Part shown: positions 46,842 to 56,534 of the stretch, piece after piece | Layout: each line of letters begins with the position of its first letter | How positions within the stretch are numbered: the stretch's first letter is position 1 | Source of the DNA: Streptococcus oralis ATCC 35037 | Lineage (GTDB): Bacteria; Bacillota; Bacilli; Lactobacillales; Streptococcaceae | NCBI RefSeq assembly: GCF_900637025.1 | Contig: NZ_LR134336.1 | Span: 326,001 to 390,000 of the forward strand | Direction: 5' to 3' | DNA length: 64,000 nucleotides | Translations under genes and position numbers: made by a program | The notes under the pieces: model-generated | The model's input: the letters and a program-made list of their open reading frames with translations, nothing else | Databases searched by the model: none | Told to the model about the DNA's origin: nothing

Positions 46842-48068
46842 ATGAAAAAAGAGCTTCAAAAAGCCATTGTACTCGGTGGTGATAATGCTTATATGGACAA
46901 GATTGAGACAACAATCAAGTCAATCTGCGCCCATAACCGAGCAGTTACTTTTTATGTTTTCAATGATGATTTGCCATCTGAATGGTTTCAGCTCATGGAG
47001 AGACGTCTAGAGCCTCTAACCTCAAAAATCATCAATGTCAAGATTAGTCATCAAAGTTTGAAAGGGTATAGTTTGCCACTAGCCCACCTAAGTTATGCAA
47101 CTTTCTTTCGTTATTTTATACCTCAGTATGTCAACGAAGATCTGGCCTTGTACATGGATTCGGATATTATCGTTAGATCAAACCTAGATCAACTCTTTTT
47201 AGAAGATATGGCAGACTGGCCAGTAGCTGCTGTCGCAGATGCGCTAGTTCCTAGCACTTTTAATGCAGGTGTCTTGCTAATCAATGTCGCTCTCTGGCGT
47301 CAAGAAAAGGTGACGGAGCACTTGTTGAGCTTGACAGACCAACTGCATGACCAAGTTTTTGGTGATCAGGGCGTGTTAAATCACCTCTTTGAAAGTCGTT
47401 GGAAACCTTTGCCAGCTACCTATAATTTTATGGTTGGTATGGATACGGTGGCGCGAAATTACCAGATGGATTCTTGGTATAGAGATTCTCTTGCTGTTGA
47501 GAAGACAGCTAAGATTATTCATTATACAGGGGACAAGCCTTGGTACCAAATCAACCTCAACCGTTTCAGGGAGGACTGGTGGTTTTACTACGGACTAGAG
47601 TGGTCTGATATCGTCATGAAAAAATGTGATTTTCATAAAGGATTAGCATCCTTAGTTCAAGCTCCCCGGTATGCGACCGCTATTTTTACCAATACGTGTC
47701 ATATAGAGAGAATCGAACACCTAATCCAAGAACTGCCAGATGTAGAGTTCTCTATCCTAGCTCATACCAATTTTGCTCCGGAAATCATGAACTTGCAATC
47801 GCATCTGAATGTACGCCTCTATCCTTACTTTAATCCCATGAATGTCAAAAAGGTCTTGGAAAAGATTGATTTTTACTTGGATATCAATCATGAGGATGAA
47901 ATTGCAAACATTATCCAAGAGGTGCAGCAAAGAGAAATCCCTATATTTTCTTTTGAGACCACTAGTCATGACTCGAGTGGTTACAGTCATGTTTACTCAC
48001 CAGCAACTGTAGATCAAATGATCGAGTCTATCCGCACGCTTTTGGAATCACAGAAGCAGTCGTTGTGA
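46842..48068 (+). CDS. GT8-type glycosyltransferase with GtfB-like C-terminal domain (first copy)
   Basis: 408 residues. The GT-A domain of family GT8 (about 1-270) has the metal-binding D106-S-D108 in LYMDSDIIV, the TFNAGVLLINV segment, a DQGVLNHLF motif and HYTGDKPW. The remaining part (about 276-400: TNTCHIERIEHLI ... DFYLDINHEDEI) is not a usual GT8 tail; it resembles the C-terminal half of GtfB. It probably adds glucose or galactose to the GlcNAc made by GtfA/GtfB. The ATG at 46842 has an AGGGGA site; the in-frame GTG at 46821 does not. It is first gene of the operon. Confidence 0.88.
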   Translation: MKKELQKAIVLGGDNAYMDKIETTIKSICAHNRAVTFYVFNDDLPSEWFQLMERRLEPLTSKIINVKISHQSLKGYSLPLAHLSYATFFRYFIPQYVNEDLALYMDSDIIVRSNLDQLFLEDMADWPVAAVADALVPSTFNAGVLLINVALWRQEKVTEHLLSLTDQLHDQVFGDQGVLNHLFESRWKPLPATYNFMVGMDTVARNYQMDSWYRDSLAVEKTAKIIHYTGDKPWYQINLNRFREDWWFYYGLEWSDIVMKKCDFHKGLASLVQAPRYATAIFTNTCHIERIEHLIQELPDVEFSILAHTNFAPEIMNLQSHLNVRLYPYFNPMNVKKVLEKIDFYLDINHEDEIANIIQEVQQREIPIFSFETTSHDSSGYSHVYSPATVDQMIESIRTLLESQKQSL

Positions 48069-48083
48069 ACTGAAGGAAACTAA

Positions 48084-49313
48084 ATGAAAAAAACAATTGT
48101 TCTCGCAGGAGATTATGCCTATATCCGCCAGATTGAAACAGCACTTAAGTCTCTCTGCTATCATAATAGCCATGTCAAGGTCTATATCTTTAATCAGGAT
48201 ATTCCCCAGGAATGGTTCCGTGCTCTCAGACCGATAGTAGAGCAAATGGGTGGTGAGTTGGTGGATGTCAAGATGCTTGGTGCCCAGTTTCAGATGAACT
48301 GGAGCAACAAACTGCCCCATATCAATCATATGACCTTTGCCCGTTACTTTATCCCTGATTTTGTCGAAGAGGATAAGGTACTTTACTTGGACAGTGATTT
48401 GGTAGTGACGGCTGACCTGACGCCTCTCTTTGAAATGGACTTGGGAGAAAACTACCTGGCTGCTGCGCCATCTTGTTTTGGAGTTGGGGTTGGCTTTAAT
48501 GCAGGTGTACTCTTGATCAATAACAAGAAATGGCGGGCAGAAGCTGTAAGAAAAAAACTTGTTGAGCTGACGGAACGGGAACACCTACATGTGAGTGAGG
48601 GAGATCAGTCCATCCTCAATATGCTCTTTCATGACAGCTACACTCCTCTGGATCAGAACTATAATTTCCAGATTGGTTTTGACAGTGGGGCTGCCTCACA
48701 TGGACATGAATTTATCTTCCAGATTCCCCTAGAGCCCCTGCCAGCCATCTTGCATTTCCTCTCTCAAGACAAACCTTGGAACACTCATTCGGTTGGGCGT
48801 TTGCGTGAGGTTTGGTGGCACTATCATCTGATGGAGTGGTCTGCCATTACTGAAAAATGGCGTCAGGCTGGAATTGACTATCCAGTCACAGTCTATCAGC
48901 CGGCTATGACTTGTGTTAATTTGACCAACTCCTGGCATCTTGAGAAAATCGACTATCTGGTTCAAGCCTTGCCAGAGGTGCATTTCTACATTGCAGCCTA
49001 TACAACGATGGCACCGGAACTCATGCTCTTGTCACGTTTTGAAAATGTGACCCTCTATCCCAACACCTTCCCCCTCTTGGTCGAGAAATTGATCCAGCAG
49101 ACAGATGTCTATCTCGATATTAACCACGATGACAAGTTGAGTGTTGTTTATGACTATATTTCACGCTTTGAGAAACCGATCTTGACTTTTGACAATACCC
49201 AGTCGCGGGAACTACCTCAAAGTACCTATGCGGGTATTTTCTCAGCAGAAAGACCAGAAGAAATGGTAGCAGCTCTGACAGCTTATCTGGACGAGAAAGC
49301 TCACGAAAACTGA
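48084..49313 (+). CDS. GT8-type glycosyltransferase with GtfB-like C-terminal domain (second copy)
   Basis: 409 residues, a paralogue of the gene before it. The GT-A domain has D103-S-D105 in LYLDSDLVV, GFNAGVLLINN, and GDQSILNMLF. The HxxGxxKPW motif reads HFLSQDKPW, with serine in place of glycine. A C-terminal domain (about 275-405) has LTNSWHLEKIDYL and DVYLDINHDDKL, the same GtfB-like pattern as the first copy. It lies 15 bases downstream with an AAGGA site. It likely adds a different sugar or linkage to the SRRP glycan; donor specificity cannot be read. Confidence 0.88.
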   Translation: MKKTIVLAGDYAYIRQIETALKSLCYHNSHVKVYIFNQDIPQEWFRALRPIVEQMGGELVDVKMLGAQFQMNWSNKLPHINHMTFARYFIPDFVEEDKVLYLDSDLVVTADLTPLFEMDLGENYLAAAPSCFGVGVGFNAGVLLINNKKWRAEAVRKKLVELTEREHLHVSEGDQSILNMLFHDSYTPLDQNYNFQIGFDSGAASHGHEFIFQIPLEPLPAILHFLSQDKPWNTHSVGRLREVWWHYHLMEWSAITEKWRQAGIDYPVTVYQPAMTCVNLTNSWHLEKIDYLVQALPEVHFYIAAYTTMAPELMLLSRFENVTLYPNTFPLLVEKLIQQTDVYLDINHDDKLSVVYDYISRFEKPILTFDNTQSRELPQSTYAGIFSAERPEEMVAALTAYLDEKAHEN

Positions 49314-49399
49314 GATAGAGATTTGAATGTGCTAAGATAAAAAGGCTGGATAGGCCTCGTGTGACAGGACAGAAAGATAAAAATGAAAAGGAGGAGCTA

Positions 49400-50617
49400 G
49401 TGAAAGAATTTCGTTCATCGATAGCAGTAAAAAAAGGGATGCGCACCCTGTTTTTGCTCTTTATTTATGTGCTCGGGAGTCGTCTGGCTCTTCCTTTTGT
49501 TGATCTCAATAGTCGGGATTTTCTCGGAGGAAGCGCAGCCTATCTGGACTTTTCAGTAGCTCTGACTGGTGGAAATCTTCGCAGTCTCTCTCTCTTTTCC
49601 ATCGGGCTTTCACCTTGGATGTCAGCTATGATCTTGTGGCAGATGTTTTCCTTTTCAAAGAAACTGGGCTTAAACTCAGTTTCTTCGGAAGTTCAGGATA
49701 GACGGAAAATGTACTTGACGTTAGGGATTGCCTTGATTCAGGCCTTGGCCTTGACGACAAACCTCCCTGTCCAAGCTCCCTACAATCCCTTCTTGGTCTT
49801 TCTCCTCAATACCAGCCTTTTGGTTGCAGGGACCTTCTTCTTAGTTTGGCTGTCGGACATCAATGCGTCTATCGGAGTTGGAGGCCCTGTCGTCATTTTA
49901 TTGGCAAGTATGGTGGCTTCACTCCCTCAGGACATCCTCCAATCGGTCCAAGTTCATAAGATATCTCCTTGGCTGCTTTTCCTATTGGTAGTGCTTGGTG
50001 TCCTCTTTACCTATCTAGTCGTTTTCTTTTATCGAGCGCGATACCGCATCCCTATCAATAAAATCGGGCTCCATTCTCGCTTTAAACGCTATTCTTATCT
50101 GGAAATCATGCTCAATCCTGCAGGTGGCATGCCTTATATGTATGTGATGAGTCTCATGGGCTTGCCTTCTTATCTCTTGATCTTGCTTCAACATCTGGAC
50201 AAGGGCAATCCGCTCTACCCTGCCATACTGGAGCAGTATGCGATGGGTAAACCCTTGTGGATATACGCTTATATCCTTATCCTCTTTGTCTTTAGCATTG
50301 CCTTTGCCTTTGTCAATGTGAGTGGTCAACAGATCGCAGATCGGATGAAGGAATCAGGAGATTACATCTATGGGGTCTATCCGGGTGAGGATACCAGTCG
50401 CTTTATCAACCGTTTGGTTCTACGATTTGCTCTGATAGGTGCAGTCTTTAACGTTACCTTGGCTGGACTTCCGATTTTGTTTGTCTTGAAGGATGAGAGT
50501 CTGTTAAAAGTCAGCATGATTCCTGGACTCTTTTTAATTTTGAGTGGTATGCTGTTTACAATTCACGACGAACTGCAAGCACTCAGACTAAATGAAAGGT
50601 ATCGGCCACTATTCTAG
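49400..50617 (+). CDS. secY2: Accessory Sec translocase channel SecY2
   Basis: 405 residues with ten membrane segments in SecY order ([14 protein letters not shown] after TM1; [16 protein letters not shown] in TM2; [11 protein letters not shown] on a cytoplasmic loop). It is shorter than housekeeping SecY and diverged, as usual for SecY2. The start is probably GTG at 49400, just after AAGGAGGAG; an in-frame GTG at 49361 has no RBS. It forms the pore for the glycosylated adhesin. Confidence 0.93.
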   Translation: MKEFRSSIAVKKGMRTLFLLFIYVLGSRLALPFVDLNSRDFLGGSAAYLDFSVALTGGNLRSLSLFSIGLSPWMSAMILWQMFSFSKKLGLNSVSSEVQDRRKMYLTLGIALIQALALTTNLPVQAPYNPFLVFLLNTSLLVAGTFFLVWLSDINASIGVGGPVVILLASMVASLPQDILQSVQVHKISPWLLFLLVVLGVLFTYLVVFFYRARYRIPINKIGLHSRFKRYSYLEIMLNPAGGMPYMYVMSLMGLPSYLLILLQHLDKGNPLYPAILEQYAMGKPLWIYAYILILFVFSIAFAFVNVSGQQIADRMKESGDYIYGVYPGEDTSRFINRLVLRFALIGAVFNVTLAGLPILFVLKDESLLKVSMIPGLFLILSGMLFTIHDELQALRLNERYRPLF

Positions 50618-50626
50618 GAGGTTTTG

Positions 50627-52207
50627 ATGTATTACTTTATCCCAGCCTGGTATGGCAAGGAGCGTCCCTGGCATGCTGATTTGACACCCTGGTATTTTTC
50701 TCATTTTAAGCTAGAATTTGATGACACCTTTAATCAGATTCGCTTGACGCAACGCCAAGGGATTCCTGCCCAGGTCCTCCTTTTGTCCTATCAGCCTCAT
50801 CTTCGCTATTTTCTCCATCGCCAAGGTATTTTAGAAGCACCGGTTTATTCCTTATTTGATGAATTGCAGGATTTTCATGAGATTCGACCACAGGTCTTGC
50901 AACTAAGAGATATTGAGTGGGAAGAGGACTGCGAGTTTGTTTACAGTCCCTTTACCATTCTGGTGCTGAAGGATGGAAAGCCCTATGCCCAGGTAGAGCA
51001 TGGGATAGAAGGTTTTATCAGTACGATTCAGTATTTCAAGGAAGATGGGCTCTTGTCTGCCAACTACCTGATGGATGATCGGGGGCTGGTTTCCAGTGTG
51101 ATTTACTACCAAGATGGTCAGGCTATCTACCAAGACTACCTCAATCCCAAGGGACTGTGGCAGTTTAGAGAGTACTTGCAAGATGGGGGCCGTATCGAGG
51201 TCAATCCTATCTTTGCTTTTCGCTTCCAAAAAGAGGCCTACCGAGATATGGGAGAATTGATTGCGGAGTTTTTTGAGAAGAAAATAGCTCACCTTCCCGA
51301 GGAAGGAACGACCTATTTTCTGCCTGCGTGTGACCAGCATAATACTTTCCTTTTAGATCGATTGCCTCGCCAAAGCACCAAGGTTCTCAGCCTTTTTATC
51401 GGACGAAATCCCCAAGAGCAATTACCACAACTGGCAGGTCTGCTGGATAAGGTGGACCTTGTTCTGGTTGACAGGGAGGATACCCTGCGCTTGGCTCAGT
51501 CTGCCTTTTCAGAACAAGCAATGAAGTTTCGTCATTTATCGCCTTTTGATACGCGCTTGGAGCTGGGAAAGAGTCAGACTCGGAAGGAGTCGCTTCTCTA
51601 CTATCAACTGGACTTTGAGCAGGGGATAGAGGACCAGGCTCTCTATCAGGTCTTGCGTTTCCTTTCTGAAAACAAGGATACAGAGCTGGTCTTTGGAGCC
51701 TTTGCTGCTAGTCAAGAAGAAATGAAGCGGCTGGAAACACGTGTTTCTGAGATGATTGCAGAGCAGTTTCAAGACCAGGAACTGGAGAAGGAAGTTGATT
51801 ATCAAGGAGCTGAAAATCCACTTGAGGACAATCGCCATCAGAGCAAGCGCTATTCGTTTGTCAATATGAAGGATGAATCGGAGTTAATCAAGCAGCTGGA
51901 ATTTGTTCGTTTGATTGTCGATTTGAACAGTCAACCTCTTCTTTATACCCAGATAGCGGGGATTAGTGCTGGTATCCCTCAAATCAATAGGGTCAAAACT
52001 GAGTATGTCAGCCATCAGAAGAATGGCTATCTGTTGGAAAACACTGCTGATTTTGCGCAAGCTGCCCATTACTATCTCGATAGCCTGCAGGTGTGGAATG
52101 ATGCTCTGATCCATTCCATTGAAAAGATAAAGGAACACACTGGCGAGCAATTCCTAATCAAGCTAGAAAAGTGGTTGGAGGAGGTGACTCATGGAAAAGA
52201 AATATAA
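50627..52207 (+). CDS. asp1: Accessory secretory protein Asp1
   Basis: 526 residues. It opens with YYFIPAWYG and has a two-lobed arrangement like a GT-B glycosyltransferase without an obvious nucleotide-sugar site. A late segment, RLIVDLNSQPLLYTQIAGISAGIPQI (in parts), occupies the position of the donor-binding lobe. Asp1 works with Asp2 and Asp3 to deliver the adhesin to SecA2. The ATG at 50627 follows AGGAGG by five bases. Its end overlaps asp2 by 17 bases. Confidence 0.93.
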   Translation: MYYFIPAWYGKERPWHADLTPWYFSHFKLEFDDTFNQIRLTQRQGIPAQVLLLSYQPHLRYFLHRQGILEAPVYSLFDELQDFHEIRPQVLQLRDIEWEEDCEFVYSPFTILVLKDGKPYAQVEHGIEGFISTIQYFKEDGLLSANYLMDDRGLVSSVIYYQDGQAIYQDYLNPKGLWQFREYLQDGGRIEVNPIFAFRFQKEAYRDMGELIAEFFEKKIAHLPEEGTTYFLPACDQHNTFLLDRLPRQSTKVLSLFIGRNPQEQLPQLAGLLDKVDLVLVDREDTLRLAQSAFSEQAMKFRHLSPFDTRLELGKSQTRKESLLYYQLDFEQGIEDQALYQVLRFLSENKDTELVFGAFAASQEEMKRLETRVSEMIAEQFQDQELEKEVDYQGAENPLEDNRHQSKRYSFVNMKDESELIKQLEFVRLIVDLNSQPLLYTQIAGISAGIPQINRVKTEYVSHQKNGYLLENTADFAQAAHYYLDSLQVWNDALIHSIEKIKEHTGEQFLIKLEKWLEEVTHGKEI

Positions 52208-53720
52208 GATCTTGCAAATCGGTCCAGAGGATTGGCGAGAGACACTTGCCCTACCAGCCCAACTAGACTGGTATCATGTTCCTCCTAACACACCGTCTGC
52301 CATCCAGAAAATTATGGATGAGAAAAATTTGGAGCACTTTCATGCTGTCATTCTTACGGATGGGGCTTATCTAGTAGATTTGTTGCCTTTTGCATCTAGC
52401 TTGGAACCCTATACGGTTTTCTATCCAGAACAGTTTGCAAGCCAGGATGAAGGTCTTCAAAATCTCATCAGACAGCACTGCATGCAAGCGATGGACCTGT
52501 CAGACCGACAGGGCTTTGTTCGAGACCTTTCCACCTCCCTCTTTGAAGGTGGTTATGGAGACAAGCTGAGTCCAGCTACGATACGGATTCACCCGAGTTT
52601 TCAAGGCTCTGTCTCCTATCAAGGATTTGAGCATCTGAAATTAGAAGGAGACTTTGGCAAGACCTATACCCAGCTAGCCTCTTGGGCCTATAATCAGACC
52701 GTCCAAGCCCATGCGCCAATCGAACTCTGGCTCGAATATGAAAAGAGTGGACCAGTGGAATTGCGCTTGCGTTTGCGAAAAATCCCAGCAGGATCCGTTT
52801 CAGAGATTAGACAGGACATTCTCCTTGAGGAAGCAGACTTTGCCTCAGCAATCATCGTGGAACAAGACTATGATGCTTATCTGAGCATTTCTCTTGAAGC
52901 GCGTGGCCAGGGAAAGGTCAACATCGGCAATCTCCACCAACGCTGGAGCCGGAAACAGTTTGGAAAGTTTGTTCTCGGAGGCAATATCCTGCATGACAAA
53001 AAACGTGAGGAAATCAACTATTTCTTTCACCCGGGGGATTTCAAGCCTCCTCTAGCAGTCTATTTCTCTGGTTATCGTCCGGCGGAAGGCTTTGAGGGTT
53101 ACTGGATGATGAAGAATCTCCAATGTCCCTTTCTCCTCTTTTCGGACCCTCGATTAGAAGGGGGAGCCTTTTACCTAGGAACTGAGGAATTGGAAGCCAA
53201 CATACAAGCAAAAATCCAACACTATCTAGACTATCTAGGCTTGGATAGAAGTGACTTGATCCTATCTGGCCTGTCAATGGGGACCTTCCCAGCACTCTAC
53301 TATGGGGCTTACTTTGAACCCAAGGGGATTGTAGTCGGAAAACCCTTGACCAATCTAGGAACCATCGCACAGCGGGGCCGACTAGAGGCGCCAGGAGTCT
53401 TTCCAACTAGCTTTGATGTCTTGCACCTTCAGACTGGAGGAGTGAGTCAGAAAGACATGAAGGACTTGGATCAACGTTTTTGGACCCGATTTGAACAAGC
53501 TGATTTTTCCCAGACGACCTTTGGTCTTTCTTACATGAAGGACGAGGATATGGATAGTGGTGCCTATGACCAGCTAGTGGAGACTCTTTGCCAGACAGGA
53601 GCTAAGATTTTGTCCAAAGGGACAGCAGGTCGACACAATGATGATACAGGAACAAACGTTGCCTGGTTTATTCATTTTTACAAGATGATACTAGAAGAAT
53701 ACGGAAGAGGTGAGACATGA
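52191..53720 (+). CDS. asp2: Accessory secretory protein Asp2, SRRP O-acetyltransferase
   Basis: 509 residues. A beta-rich N-terminal half is followed by an alpha/beta-hydrolase domain. The catalytic residues fall at S362 in GLSMG, E452 in KDEDMD and H482 in GRHND, the positions I recall for S. gordonii Asp2, which O-acetylates GlcNAc on the SRRP. It is also structurally needed for export. It overlaps asp1 by 17 bases and asp3 by four. Confidence 0.95.
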   Translation: MEKKYKILQIGPEDWRETLALPAQLDWYHVPPNTPSAIQKIMDEKNLEHFHAVILTDGAYLVDLLPFASSLEPYTVFYPEQFASQDEGLQNLIRQHCMQAMDLSDRQGFVRDLSTSLFEGGYGDKLSPATIRIHPSFQGSVSYQGFEHLKLEGDFGKTYTQLASWAYNQTVQAHAPIELWLEYEKSGPVELRLRLRKIPAGSVSEIRQDILLEEADFASAIIVEQDYDAYLSISLEARGQGKVNIGNLHQRWSRKQFGKFVLGGNILHDKKREEINYFFHPGDFKPPLAVYFSGYRPAEGFEGYWMMKNLQCPFLLFSDPRLEGGAFYLGTEELEANIQAKIQHYLDYLGLDRSDLILSGLSMGTFPALYYGAYFEPKGIVVGKPLTNLGTIAQRGRLEAPGVFPTSFDVLHLQTGGVSQKDMKDLDQRFWTRFEQADFSQTTFGLSYMKDEDMDSGAYDQLVETLCQTGAKILSKGTAGRHNDDTGTNVAWFIHFYKMILEEYGRGET

Positions 53721-54157
53721 TTATCATCAAGAGAGAGGATATTAGGTGGGGCGAGATGGGAGCTACTTATCTTTATGGGAGCCAGATCACCTATCATGCA
53801 GATGGTCACGTTACCCTGAAAAATCCTTTGTTGGCTTCAGGAGAAACCCTTAAAACATGGTTTTCTAGTGTCAACTATCAGGCTACTAGAAGCCAGCCGA
53901 GCCTCCCTCTTCTTAAGAAAAATCATACCTACCGCTTATCCATGAAGATGCGGGTTCAACCGGTCAATGGACTTTATCTCAAACTGACCTTTTTAAATCG
54001 TTATGAGGAAATCATAGAGGAGAAGATTGAAAGGCAATTTTCCTTTAGCTTCACCTATCCTGAAGCGGCCTACACCTATCGCCTTTCCTTAATTAGTGCA
54101 GGTTTTGAAGCTTTTGACTTTGTTTCATTTTCTATTGAGGAGGATGCTGGTGTTTAA
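53717..54157 (+). CDS. asp3: Accessory secretory protein Asp3
   Basis: 146 residues, beta-sandwich, carbohydrate-binding-like: [17 protein letters not shown] near the start, then [24 protein letters not shown]. Asp3 forms a complex with Asp1 and Asp2 and recognises the adhesin. It overlaps asp2 by four bases (ATGA), and secA2 starts inside its last codons. Confidence 0.93.
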   Translation: MIIIKREDIRWGEMGATYLYGSQITYHADGHVTLKNPLLASGETLKTWFSSVNYQATRSQPSLPLLKKNHTYRLSMKMRVQPVNGLYLKLTFLNRYEEIIEEKIERQFSFSFTYPEAAYTYRLSLISAGFEAFDFVSFSIEEDAGV

Positions 54158-56522
54158 TCATTTGTATCAGGAAAGACAACTGAGAAAGGTCAAGAAGCTT
54201 CTAAGCCAAATCAATGCCCTCAAAGAAGAGATGGCGGCTCTCAGTGATGAGGAAATGGCTGCAAAGACAGAGGAGTTTCGCCAGCGTCTTGCCCAGGGAG
54301 AAACCTTGGATGAGTTATTGGTAGAAGCCTATGCCCTTGTCCGTGAGGCGGATAAACGTGTTTTGGGACTCTTTCCCTATGATGTGCAAGTCATGGGAGC
54401 CATTGTGATCCACCAAGGAAATGTGGCTGAGATGAATACGGGTGAGGGCAAGACCTTGACTGCAACCATGCCCCTCTACCTCAATGCTCTAACGGGAAAA
54501 GGCAGTATGTTAGTCACGACAAATGACTATCTGGCTAGACGGGACGCAAGTGAAATGGGCCCAGTCTACCAATTTTTAGGTCTAACTGTCGGTCTGCCCT
54601 TTTCAGAGGATCCAAAAGAGGACTTGACTGCCGAAGAGAAAAGAAAGATCTACACCTCGGACATCGTCTACACGACCAATAGTGTCCTGGGATTTGACTA
54701 TCTCAATGACAATCTTGCCTCCACTAGTGAAGGAAAGTTCCTGCCTCCCTTTAACTATGTCATCATTGATGAAATCGATGACATTCTACTCGATAGTGCC
54801 CAAACTCCCTTGATTATCGCAGGCTCTCCCCGTGTCCAGTCTAACTATTATGGGATGATTGATACCCTAGTGACGACCTTGGTTGAAGGAGAAGACTACA
54901 TCTACAAGGAAGAAAAAGACCAAGTTTGGTTGACCCGAAAGGGGGCTCAGACGGTTGAAGGATTCCTAGGAATCGACCATCTCTACAAGGAAGAGTACGC
55001 AAGTTATGTTCGGCATCTGGTCTATGCTCTTAGAGCTCATACGCTCTTTACCAAGGACAAGGACTATCTGGTTCGAGGTCAAGAGATGGTTTTGCTGGAT
55101 AAGAGCACAGGGCGTTTGATGGAAATGACCAAGCTTCAAGGTGGTCTCCATCAAGCCATCGAAGCCAAGGAACATGTGAAACTTTCTCCTGAAACCAGAG
55201 CCATGGCTTCAATCACCTACCAGAGTCTCTTTAAGATGTTTCGCAAAATCTCAGGTATGACAGGAACGGGAAAGGTGGCAGAAAAAGAGTTTTTTGAAAC
55301 CTACAATATGGCTGTCATTCGCATCCCAACCAATCGCCCACTTAGGCGAATGGACCATTCAGACAATCTCTATGTGACCCTCCCTGAGAAAGTGTATGCT
55401 TCTTTGGAAGCAATCAAGACCTATCACGCCAAAGGCAATCCACTCCTGATCTTTGTCGGTTCTGTTGAAATGTCCCAGCTATACTCATCCTTGCTCTTGC
55501 GAGAGGGGATTTCCCACAATGTCCTCAATGCCAATCATGCGGCGCGTGAAGCCCAAATCATCGCAGAGTCTGGACAGATGGGAGCAGTGACCGTTGCGAC
55601 TTCTATGGCCGGTCGAGGGACAGATATCAAACTCGGTCCAGGGGTGGCAGAGTTAGGAGGTTTGGTTGTGATTGGTACCGAGCGAATGGAGAGCCGACGG
55701 ATTGACCTGCAAATCAGAGGTCGTTCCGGCCGTCAGGGGGATCCAGGCATGTCTCAATTTTTCGTATCGCTTGAAGATGATGTGATCAAAAAGTTCGGAC
55801 CGTCTTGGGTTCACGACCTGTATCAAGACTACCAAGTGGAAGATATCAGCAAACCCATCCTACTCAAGGCTCGCAAGTACCGAAATCTCGTCAGAAAAGC
55901 CCAAGAGGCTAGTGATAGTGCCAGTCGCTCTGCACGCAGACAAACCTTAGAGTATGCGGAAAGCGTCAATATTCAGCGTCAGATGGTCTACAAAGAAAGG
56001 GATCGCTTGCTAGATGGGAGCCGTGATTTAGGGCATGTCCTTGAGGATATACTGGCAGACTATAGCAAACAAATCTCAGAAAAAGCCTATAGCAGCCCCC
56101 AAGAACTCTTTCACTTTATCGTGACCAATATTAGCTTTGGGATGAGAGAATTACCAGATGATCTGGATTTAGCTGATGCAGATCAGATTCGGGAGTTACT
56201 AGAGAAAATAATAGCCAAGGAAATCGCAGCTAAAAAGGAAGTCCTCCAACCTCACCAGCTTTATGATTCTTTTCTGAGAATATCCATGCTCAAGGCGATT
56301 GATGACAACTGGGTTGAGCAAGTCGACTACCTCCAACAGCTCAGTCTAGCAATCGGGAGCCAGTCTGCTTCTCAAAAGAACCCTATCGTGGAGTACTATC
56401 AGGAGGCCTATGCAGGCTTTGAAACCATGAAGCAACAAATCCGTACAGATATGGTACGCAATCTTCTCATGGGGATTGTGGAAGTAACGCCCAAAGGTGA
56501 GATTCTCACCCATTTTCCATAA
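54150..56522 (+). CDS. secA2: Accessory Sec ATPase SecA2
   Basis: 790 residues from GTG. The DEAD-type motor has [12 protein letters not shown] (Walker A), [20 protein letters not shown] (read in parts) and GRGTDIKLG; the preprotein cross-linking and helical scaffold domains follow. The C-terminal zinc-binding tail of housekeeping SecA is absent, as expected for SecA2. Start choice: GAGGAGG ends at 54143, directly touching the ATG at 54144, while GTG at 54150 sits six bases away, a normal distance. Either start overlaps the asp3 stop at 54155-54157. Confidence 0.95.
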   Translation: MFNHLYQERQLRKVKKLLSQINALKEEMAALSDEEMAAKTEEFRQRLAQGETLDELLVEAYALVREADKRVLGLFPYDVQVMGAIVIHQGNVAEMNTGEGKTLTATMPLYLNALTGKGSMLVTTNDYLARRDASEMGPVYQFLGLTVGLPFSEDPKEDLTAEEKRKIYTSDIVYTTNSVLGFDYLNDNLASTSEGKFLPPFNYVIIDEIDDILLDSAQTPLIIAGSPRVQSNYYGMIDTLVTTLVEGEDYIYKEEKDQVWLTRKGAQTVEGFLGIDHLYKEEYASYVRHLVYALRAHTLFTKDKDYLVRGQEMVLLDKSTGRLMEMTKLQGGLHQAIEAKEHVKLSPETRAMASITYQSLFKMFRKISGMTGTGKVAEKEFFETYNMAVIRIPTNRPLRRMDHSDNLYVTLPEKVYASLEAIKTYHAKGNPLLIFVGSVEMSQLYSSLLLREGISHNVLNANHAAREAQIIAESGQMGAVTVATSMAGRGTDIKLGPGVAELGGLVVIGTERMESRRIDLQIRGRSGRQGDPGMSQFFVSLEDDVIKKFGPSWVHDLYQDYQVEDISKPILLKARKYRNLVRKAQEASDSASRSARRQTLEYAESVNIQRQMVYKERDRLLDGSRDLGHVLEDILADYSKQISEKAYSSPQELFHFIVTNISFGMRELPDDLDLADADQIRELLEKIIAKEIAAKKEVLQPHQLYDSFLRISMLKAIDDNWVEQVDYLQQLSLAIGSQSASQKNPIVEYYQEAYAGFETMKQQIRTDMVRNLLMGIVEVTPKGEILTHFP

Positions 56523-56534
56523 AAAGAGGATCAT

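Noticed and set aside
54096..54143. Longer secA2 start adding 16 residues
   Set aside because: It would start at GTG deep inside asp3 without an RBS, and the added residues are not SecA-like.
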